6,673 bases of DNA from the NCBI GenBank assembly GCA_002298075.1, contig DBLW01000203.1, positions 1-6,673 of the forward strand, read 5' to 3'. Source of the stretch: Bacteroidales bacterium UBA714. GTDB taxonomy: Bacteria > Bacteroidota > Bacteroidia > Bacteroidales > UBA932. The notes below the pieces were generated by a model. The model was not told where the DNA came from and made no database searches. It saw only the letters and a program-made list of their open reading frames with translations. The position numbers and the translations under genes were made by a program. Every line of letters starts with the position of its first letter. Position 1 is the first letter of the stretch. Positions 1 to 5,049 of this stretch are shown in pieces.

Positions 1-65
1 CGATGAGTGTGCTTAAGGGTGTATCAAAATTACTTCCGTCCGGCAAGCAACACCTCCTGGGCATG

Positions 66-1178
66 TCATTTGCCGCCTTCCATCAGGAACACTTTCATGA
101 AATCATTAAGGTCACCGTCAAGCACCCCTTGAGTATCGGAAGTCTCATGTCCGGTACGGAGGTCCTTCACCATCTTGTACGGATGCAGCACATAGCTTCG
201 TATCTGGGACCCCCACTCAATCTTCTTCTTCTGTCCCTCCAGCTCAGCCTGCTTCTCCTGACGCTTCTTCAGCTCTATGTCATACAGACGTGACTTGAGG
301 ATACGCAGCGCATTCTGGCGGTTGTCAAGCTGCGAGCGCGTCTCTGTGTTTTCGACAACAATGCCGGAAGGAATATGCCTCACACGCACTCCCGTCTCGA
401 CCTTGTTGACATTCTGTCCGCCGGCTCCGCTTGAACGGTAAGTGTCCCACTCCAAATCTCCCGGATTGATTTCTATTTCTATCGAGTCATCAACCAAAGG
501 ATATACAAACACGGAAGAAAAGGTCGTCTGACGCTTTCCCTGTGCATTGAAAGGGGAAATGCGCACAAGGCGGTGCACCCCGCTCTCGGCCTTCAGGTAT
601 CCGAATGCATAGTCACCCTCAACCTGTATAGTGGCGGATTTGATTCCGGCGTCCTCTCCCTCAAGTTCATCGGTTACGGTCACCTTATATCCGTTACGCT
701 CCGCCCATCGCACATACATTCTCATCAGCATTGCGGACCAGTCATTCGCCTCTGTTCCGCCGGCACCAGAATTGATTGTAAGCACCGCTCCGAGACTGTC
801 ACCCTCCTCACCGAGCATATTCCTCAGTTCCAAATCTCCGACCTGCGCTTCAACAGCCTTGTAAGCCTCCTCAAGCTCCTTCTCCTCGTCAGTCTGTATA
901 TCTTCCGCAGAATCGGAAACACTTTCCTTGGCAAAGTCATAAAGCACATCCAGGTCGGCAGTTCCAGCCGCGACCTTGTCATATCCGCTGACCCAGAATT
1001 TCACACCTGCAAGTTCCTTCAGGAACTTCTCAGCCTCCTTCGGGTCGTTCCAGAATTCAGCGGCAAGAGTCTTCTCCTGCTTCTGCTGGACCTCCGCACG
1101 TTTTTCCTCAATATTTATGCACCTGCCAAGCGTCTCGACACGCTGCTGCAGAGCCTTTATCTGCTCATTAGTTATCAT
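66..1178 (-). CDS. prfB: Peptide chain release factor 2 (RF2)
   Basis: Class I release factor that recognises UAA and UGA in the ribosomal A site and triggers peptidyl-tRNA hydrolysis; cytoplasmic. The 370-residue protein is full length (E. coli RF2 is about 365). Visible: the helical N-terminal domain (about 1-115), the RF2-specific SPF stop-recognition tripeptide at 208-210 within VRISPF, and the catalytic GGQ at 253-255 within SGAGGQNVNKVE. SPF rather than PxT separates it from RF1. The N-terminus (LGRCINIEEKR, from residue 17) aligns with the E. coli region containing the programmed +1 frameshift (LRGYL-UGA-D), but here the reading is continuous: CTT GGC AGG TGC ATA AAT ATT with no UGA, so no frameshift is needed. 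The gene ends in TGA followed by C. The ATG at 1178 is the natural start; no Shine-Dalgarno precedes it, as is usual in Bacteroidota. It is divergent from murI. Confidence 0.97.
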   Translation of the reverse strand: MITNEQIKALQQRVETLGRCINIEEKRAEVQQKQEKTLAAEFWNDPKEAEKFLKELAGVKFWVSGYDKVAAGTADLDVLYDFAKESVSDSAEDIQTDEEKELEEAYKAVEAQVGDLELRNMLGEEGDSLGAVLTINSGAGGTEANDWSAMLMRMYVRWAERNGYKVTVTDELEGEDAGIKSATIQVEGDYAFGYLKAESGVHRLVRISPFNAQGKRQTTFSSVFVYPLVDDSIEIEINPGDLEWDTYRSSGAGGQNVNKVETGVRVRHIPSGIVVENTETRSQLDNRQNALRILKSRLYDIELKKRQEKQAELEGQKKKIEWGSQIRSYVLHPYKMVKDLRTGHETSDTQGVLDGDLNDFMKVFLMEGGK

Positions 1179-1205
1179 TTCTCACTATATTTGACGCCGC
1201 CTGGA

Positions 1206-1257
1206 CTTGACATGACGTTAGGGCGGCCGCACAGCACATATGTTCCGGTATGTCAAG
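1206..1257 (-). repeat. Inverted repeat in the prfB leader
   Basis: CTTGACAT at 1206-1213 and ATGTCAAG at 1250-1257 form a perfect 8-bp inverted repeat with 36 nt between the arms. If the -7 box at 1264-1271 is used, the upper arm sits at the very 5' end of the prfB transcript. A second pairing, GCCGCC at 1196-1201 with GGCGGC at 1222-1227, interleaves with the first, so the two stems are either mutually exclusive or a pseudoknot. There is no U-tract, so it is not an intrinsic terminator. It could equally be a DNA operator for the divergent promoters, or chance. Confidence 0.35.
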
Positions 1258-1263
1258 CGGGAA

Positions 1264-1271
1264 CAAAGATA
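1264..1271 (-). promoter_or_regulatory. Predicted -7 promoter box for prfB
   Basis: On the minus strand this reads TATCTTTG, an exact match to the Bacteroidota primary-sigma -7 consensus TAnnTTTG. It lies 85 nt upstream of the prfB ATG. The -33 element (consensus TTTG, about 19 nt further upstream) is weak here: the aligned tetramer is ATGG. The expected transcript start, a few bases downstream, falls near 1257-1259. The call rests on the box alone. Confidence 0.45.
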
Positions 1272-1359
1272 ATACAGTTTTTCCGATTTGCCATCAGCGG
1301 AAACTGTTTGAATTTGAGTCATGGCGAAAGAAAATCATGGCAACAACAATGCTTTTTTG

Positions 1360-1367
1360 TAAATTTG
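1360..1367 (+). promoter_or_regulatory. Predicted -7 promoter box for murI
   Basis: TAAATTTG matches the Bacteroidota -7 consensus TAnnTTTG exactly, 89 nt before the murI ATG. The tetramer 19 nt upstream is ATGG (1337-1340), a weak fit to the -33 TTTG. The spacing implies a leader of roughly 80 nt. Confidence 0.45.
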
Positions 1368-1386
1368 CGCCCGCCGCCGACAAAAT

Positions 1387-1430
1387 GTCCGTATTTTGCC
1401 ATAATATTCATGACAAATCCTAAAACGGAC
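1387..1430 (+). repeat. Imperfect inverted repeat in the murI leader
   Basis: GTCCGT at 1387-1392 pairs with ACGGAC at 1425-1430. After a bulged A at 1393, TTT (1394-1396) pairs with AAA (1422-1424), giving a stem of nine pairs around a loop of about 25 nt. It lies in the predicted 5' leader of murI, ending 26 nt before the start codon. There is no run of U behind it. The large AT-rich loop makes it a modest structure and chance is possible. Confidence 0.25.
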
Positions 1431-1456
1431 TCCAAACACTGCGGAGCATTTCAATT

Positions 1457-2218
1457 ATGACAGGTATTTTCGATTCTGGAGTAGGAGGCCTTTCGGTTTT
1501 CAGGGAGATACGCAAAATTCTTCCTCAAGAACGCTATATATATTTCTCAGACAATGCGCACTGCCCATACGGGGAAAAATCAAAGGAGTATGTCATTGAC
1601 CGGGCAAGGGAAATAACACGGTTCCTTTTGGAAAAGGGCGCGGACATAATCGTTGTGGCATGCAATACGGCGACAGCTGCCGCCATTTCAACACTGAGGG
1701 AGGAATTTCCGGTAAAGTTCATCGGAATGGAACCGGCCATAAAACCTGCTGTCCAGAACACAAGAACCGGAGTCGTAGGCGTACTTGCCACAGCAGGAAC
1801 CCTTAGAGCGGACAAATACATACACACACGTGAAAAGTTTGCGGAAGGCATACGCATCGAAGAACATGTCGGACAGGGATTCGTAGAACTTGTAGAAAGC
1901 GGCAACATCTACGGAGAGGATGCAGAGGCGACGGTACGCAAAAGCCTTGAGCCCCTGCTCAGCTGCGGAGCGGACACGATTGTTCTCGGATGTACACACT
2001 ACCCGTTCCTTGCCGGCACTATCGGAAAAGTCGCAGCCGAACTTGTACCGGACAGGCAGATAACCATAATAGACCCGGCTCCGGCCGTCGCAAGCCATCT
2101 GGCAGACGTAATGGAAGAGGAAGGCCTGTCCAAAAGCCATCCGGAAGGCTATGGCATCAGCCTATACTCGTCCGGAGACCCCACAGCACTCGAAAGGACA
2201 TTCGGCACTCTTCTCTGA
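1457..2218 (+). CDS. murI: Glutamate racemase
   Basis: Cofactor-independent racemase that converts L-glutamate to D-glutamate in the cytoplasm for the second residue of the peptidoglycan stem peptide (substrate of MurD). At 253 residues it is a normal length. The family signatures are all present: FDSGVGG at 5-11 with the conserved Asp6-Ser7, the SDNAHCPYGE segment at 31-40, the first catalytic cysteine Cys69 in VVACNTATAAA, and the second catalytic cysteine Cys179 with His181 in LGCTHYPFL. The start is well placed because the protein begins MTGIFDSG and the conserved strand follows at once. No Shine-Dalgarno is seen; the upstream bases are AT-rich. It is transcribed alone on the plus strand from the divergent region shared with prfB and ends in TGA. 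It does not belong to the peptidoglycan-salvage operon on the opposite strand, though the themes match. Confidence 0.97.
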   Translation: MTGIFDSGVGGLSVFREIRKILPQERYIYFSDNAHCPYGEKSKEYVIDRAREITRFLLEKGADIIVVACNTATAAAISTLREEFPVKFIGMEPAIKPAVQNTRTGVVGVLATAGTLRADKYIHTREKFAEGIRIEEHVGQGFVELVESGNIYGEDAEATVRKSLEPLLSCGADTIVLGCTHYPFLAGTIGKVAAELVPDRQITIIDPAPAVASHLADVMEEEGLSKSHPEGYGISLYSSGDPTALERTFGTLL

Positions 2219-2433
2219 CAACGGCAACACACCGAAACAAGAAGAAGGAGAGAAAAAGTCAGAATAACTCTCTGAGAATTGAAGTTGAGTTGACCTCACC
2301 GAAAAACAAGAAAAAGGGGCTTGAATAATACTTTTTATTCAGCCCCTTCAATATGCACTTCTGACGGAAACATTTTCCGATATACTAATTCTCAAGGCAA
2401 TCCACCGGTGCGGCCAGCCTCTTCAGAAGACCA
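2219..2433. other. Convergent intergenic region between murI and the minus-strand operon
   Basis: About 215 nt with no convincing gene. Apart from the terminator at 2311-2346 it contains an A-rich stretch just after the murI stop and no promoter box that I trust. A plus-strand open frame crosses it but is a shifted reading of the murI 3' end. Confidence 0.7.
2311..2346 (-). terminator. Intrinsic terminator of the ampG-serpin-namZ-DUF6515 operon
   Basis: GGGGCT (2316-2321) pairs with AGCCCC (2341-2346) and GAATAA (2323-2328) pairs with TTATTC (2335-2340), with T2322 bulged and a 6-nt loop (2329-2334): a 12-bp stem. Read on the minus strand it is followed by TTTTTCTTGTTTTT (2315 down to 2302), a strong U-rich tail, 88 nt past the stop at 2434. 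On the plus strand the tail is only TTCAATATG, so termination of murI here would be weak; the two convergent genes may share the stem. Confidence 0.85.
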
Positions 2434-3768
2434 TCACGCCATCTGGCCTATCACCTCGAAATAAGGCTTGCCATCATTTATCGTGACGCGGTAAACAGTG
2501 TCATCCACCTTATAATATTCCTCCCCTTGCAAAGTCACCATGTCGTAATCCTCAGGCAAAGTCTCCACGAGGGCACCTGCAGGCGGCACAATCACCTTAT
2601 ACTCACCTTTCTTGTCCATCACATAGAACACTCCGTCCTGATAATAATAGTCAGTCCCGGCAGCCGCATAGCTCTGCACAAGTCCGAGCCTGTCAGCAAG
2701 CCCGTATGAGGCGCTTGCCTGCTTCTGGGCTGACGCTATGTCCTTGTTCTGCGCGGCAATTATGGCATTGTTGTCCGCAATAATCTCGTTCTGTTTTGCG
2801 ATATATTCATTGTTCTCGTTTATCTTGCTGTATGTGTGCGCCACGGTGCTGTAATAGGAGAACCTGACGGCAGCCCATGTCATGTCAGTGATGAGGTTGG
2901 CCGCAAGAACTGTCCCGAAAGGCGGCCTGCACACCACATAACAACCGCCATACGGACGATACCAGATGTCATTGCAGCAATAATAGATCACCCCGTGATG
3001 ACGGTATCTGCGCGCATGCGAAGGCAAGACCCTCACCCTGTGTCCGTAGAAATGGTCATGTCCTGTCCAATAATATGACGGACGGCTGTAGTGCATGAAA
3101 TCACGGTCACGAGGATGCACACGCCTTACGTCAGGTCTTTGGCCGGGACGCACCTGCACCGGAGCCTGCGGTCTGCCGGACGGTCTGTGCACATTTGAAG
3201 CCTGTCCATGGCCGTTTCCAGGACGGTTAACATGATTCCCGTTGCCGGGCCTTGTTGCAGGACGCACATCCGGACGGGTTCCGGGACGTGTCTGGCTTCC
3301 AGGCTTTGTTGCCGCACCTGGCCTGTCTGCCGTCCCCGGCCTTGTGGAAGTGCCCGGCCTTGACGGTGTCCCAGGTCTGGAAGGTGTCCCAGGCCTGGCA
3401 GCAGTACCGGGTTTTGTCTGTGTTCCCGGTTTTGTCTGTGTACCCGGTTTTGTCTGCGTACCGGGCCTTGACGCAGTTCCAGGTCTTGACGGGGCAGCAG
3501 GACGCGTAGCGGGACGGTCCTGATTACCTGGTCTGGCTGCCGGACGTTCCTGGCTGCCCGGCCTTGCTGAAGTGCCATGCTTGTCTCTATCGGCAGGCTT
3601 TGCAGCAGGGCGCGCTGCAGGCTTGCGCTCTTGTGTTGCAGTTCTTGTCGTATTGCCGGTTCTCTGTCCCCCTCCGCGTGCCTGGGCTGAGACGTCAGCA
3701 GAAAAAGCCGCGAATGCCAAACCTACAAGCATTGCGGCCGCCATTGTTCTGATTGGTGCCATAATCAT
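2434..3768 (-). CDS. Secreted low-complexity protein, DUF6515-like, unknown function
   Basis: A 444-residue protein of unknown function. In order: a signal peptide (about 1-30, hydrophobic AAAMLVGLAFAAF, likely cleaved after SAQA); an Arg/Pro/Gly/Thr-rich disordered region (about 31-215) with hexapeptide repeats [RK]PGTxx at 95-164; a Tyr/His/Cys-rich segment (about 224-283, including YYCCNDIWYRPYGGCYVVC); a short hydrophobic stretch (about 284-310); a predicted coiled coil of four heptads of the form xxIAxxN (321-348); and a C-terminal part with two similar Tyr-rich halves (373-397 and 416-441) around PPAGALVETLPEDY. This C-terminal pattern resembles the Bacteroidota DUF6515 family, recognised from memory. 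The stop of the namZ-like gene is only 12 nt upstream, so it is co-transcribed as the last gene of the operon. The basic, disordered region might bind an anionic envelope polymer, but that is inference. Met3 is an alternative start. Confidence 0.85.
   Translation of the reverse strand: MIMAPIRTMAAAMLVGLAFAAFSADVSAQARGGGQRTGNTTRTATQERKPAARPAAKPADRDKHGTSARPGSQERPAARPGNQDRPATRPAAPSRPGTASRPGTQTKPGTQTKPGTQTKPGTAARPGTPSRPGTPSRPGTSTRPGTADRPGAATKPGSQTRPGTRPDVRPATRPGNGNHVNRPGNGHGQASNVHRPSGRPQAPVQVRPGQRPDVRRVHPRDRDFMHYSRPSYYWTGHDHFYGHRVRVLPSHARRYRHHGVIYYCCNDIWYRPYGGCYVVCRPPFGTVLAANLITDMTWAAVRFSYYSTVAHTYSKINENNEYIAKQNEIIADNNAIIAAQNKDIASAQKQASASYGLADRLGLVQSYAAAGTDYYYQDGVFYVMDKKGEYKVIVPPAGALVETLPEDYDMVTLQGEEYYKVDDTVYRVTINDGKPYFEVIGQMA
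3277..3486 (-). repeat. 18-bp tandem repeats coding for [RK]PGTxx hexapeptides
   Basis: Eleven full units and one partial unit of an 18-bp repeat encode residues 95-164 of the DUF6515-like protein. Units at 3411-3428, 3429-3446 and 3447-3464 are nearly identical in DNA (plus strand GTTTTGTCTGTGTNCCCG, the last with small changes), while the outer units have diverged. The near-identical core suggests recent slippage or unequal recombination, so the copy number may vary between strains. Confidence 0.9.
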
Positions 3769-3780
3769 AAAGATTTCGTG

Positions 3781-5043
3781 TTAATATATATGGTACTTCT
3801 GCGACAATGCACGGAAAGACTCCTCATCTTTCCGCCAATATTCCTTTATGTCATCAAATCTGTACCTTTTGACAAATTCTTTCCTCACATAATCCGTGCC
3901 GCAGACTTTGTCAAAGAGTCCGAAGCCGCTTATCACTGAGAATGCCTTTTTATCCGGCCAAAGCTCAGCGACAGCCTGCATAACATGAAACTGCGTCTCC
4001 GTGACGCGTGCGGCTGCATAGTCAGTAAAGAAGAACTGAAGACCTTTGACAAGCTCACCTCTGAGGCTTCCAGAAAAAGGCTTGTACCAGATTGTACGGA
4101 AAGACACACCAGGAATGCAATAGCTTTCAAGACGTTCCTTCAGTTTTTCAGGGTCAAGCCAAACGGCTCCGAACACCTGGAACGGCAAAGTATATCCGAT
4201 ACCGATATTCATGAACCCATAGAGTTCCCCGCATATTCCTGAAGCAGCATAATACATCGGTGTATCCTTGAAAGGGATGTTCGGAGACGGAAGTATCCAC
4301 GGAAGACCTGTGTCCTCGTACAGCATGTCCCTTTGCCATCCCTCCATAGGAACTACGGAAAGACGGCAACGGGCAGGCTCCCTGTCACCCTTCTGTCCGC
4401 GATTCAGCCCCTCCTCATTTATCAGCATGGCAAGTTCACCCACCGTAAGCCCGTATACGTAAGGAATCCGGTACTGGCTCACAAAAGAGTTGAAGCCAGG
4501 CTCTACATAGCATCCCTCGATTTTCTCTCCTCCGAGAGGATTGGGCCTGTCGAGCACCATGACCTCCACGCCAGCCTCCGCACATGCCTCCATGACAAGA
4601 CCCAGCGTACTGATGAAAGTATATGAACGCACTCCCACGTCCTGTATGTCATAAACCATGACATCAATTCCGCAAAGCATCTCCTCCGTAGGCTTCCGTG
4701 TAGCGCCATAAAGAGAATAGACCGGAAGACCTGTTACCGGGTCCACGGCATCAGGAACCTTACCTCCGGCATGCACATTGCCGCGTACCCCGTGCTCAGG
4801 GCCGAAAAGGGCCACAAGCTCCACCTCAGGAGCTTCAAAAAGAATGTCAACAGTGGAACGGAGACGGCTGTCAATCCCGCTCGGATTAGTCACCAGTCCG
4901 ACACGTTTTCCGGAAAGCTGCACGAATCCCCTGTCACGCAGCACCTCAATGCCAGGCTTCACGACAGGTTCAGCCCCATATGACACAGCCTGGCACAGCA
5001 GGGCAGCCAGCGAACAAATAAGACAAAGGACAGTACGCATCAT
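3781..5043 (-). CDS. Secreted DUF1343/GH171 exo-N-acetylmuramidase homologue (NamZ-like)
   Basis: The family (PF07075, CAZy GH171, founding member NamZ of Bacillus subtilis) removes MurNAc from the non-reducing end of peptidoglycan glycans. This 420-residue copy has a type I signal peptide (1-24, cleavage likely after SYGA), so it should act in the periplasm or outside. Family landmarks: GLVTNPSG at 49-56, ALFGPEHG at 78-85 with the conserved Glu83-His84 expected in the active site, YDIQDVGVRSYT at 131-142, LDRPNPLGG at 164-172, LPSPNIP at 251-257, and a C-terminal domain ending in KYHIY. Odd point: the usual EGxNxSxGRGTxxPF motif is replaced by GELYGFMNIGIGYTLPF at 272-288, so substrate or activity may differ from NamZ. 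It starts 6 nt after the serpin stop and precedes the DUF6515-like gene by 12 nt. Family membership is secure; the exact reaction is inferred, so no symbol is assigned. Confidence 0.92.
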   Translation of the reverse strand: MMRTVLCLICSLAALLCQAVSYGAEPVVKPGIEVLRDRGFVQLSGKRVGLVTNPSGIDSRLRSTVDILFEAPEVELVALFGPEHGVRGNVHAGGKVPDAVDPVTGLPVYSLYGATRKPTEEMLCGIDVMVYDIQDVGVRSYTFISTLGLVMEACAEAGVEVMVLDRPNPLGGEKIEGCYVEPGFNSFVSQYRIPYVYGLTVGELAMLINEEGLNRGQKGDREPARCRLSVVPMEGWQRDMLYEDTGLPWILPSPNIPFKDTPMYYAASGICGELYGFMNIGIGYTLPFQVFGAVWLDPEKLKERLESYCIPGVSFRTIWYKPFSGSLRGELVKGLQFFFTDYAAARVTETQFHVMQAVAELWPDKKAFSVISGFGLFDKVCGTDYVRKEFVKRYRFDDIKEYWRKDEESFRALSQKYHIY

Positions 5044-5049
5044 GAAGCA

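Noticed and set aside
3..293. Plus-strand open frame at the left edge
   Set aside because: Antisense to the 3' end of prfB; no recognisable domain and no promoter.
1223..1230. GCGGCCGC palindrome as an operator
   Set aside because: A self-complementary octamer, but short and without a second copy; no reason to prefer it to chance.
1207..1256. TTGACA hexamers in both orientations as sigma-70 -35 boxes
   Set aside because: No TATAAT-like hexamer lies about 17 nt downstream on either strand, and Bacteroidota promoters do not use this consensus. They are better seen as the arms of the inverted repeat.
573..1460. A 295-codon open frame on the plus strand that ends in an ATGA overlap with the murI start
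   Set aside because: It is antisense to the conserved prfB coding region for most of its length and shows no recognisable domain. The overlap with the murI start codon is suggestive but is best explained by chance and the absence of stops in a shadow frame.
1688..2140. Minus-strand open frame antisense to murI
   Set aside because: Lies entirely within murI, whose catalytic motifs are intact; no independent evidence of coding.
1990..2328. Plus-strand open frame from the murI 3' half into the intergenic region
   Set aside because: It is a frame-shifted reading of murI with a biased composition rich in Arg, Lys and Ser, and it runs into the terminator hairpin.
3242..3523. Plus-strand open frame with VPGF/VPGL elastin-like repeats
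   Set aside because: It is the antisense reading of the 18-bp repeats in the DUF6515-like gene. A repeat whose length is a multiple of three makes every frame repetitive, so this is a shadow.
3126..3578. Second minus-strand open frame (150 codons) inside the DUF6515-like gene
   Set aside because: It overlaps the repeat region in another frame and has no signal peptide or family motif. The 444-residue frame has a signal peptide and a family-like C-terminus.
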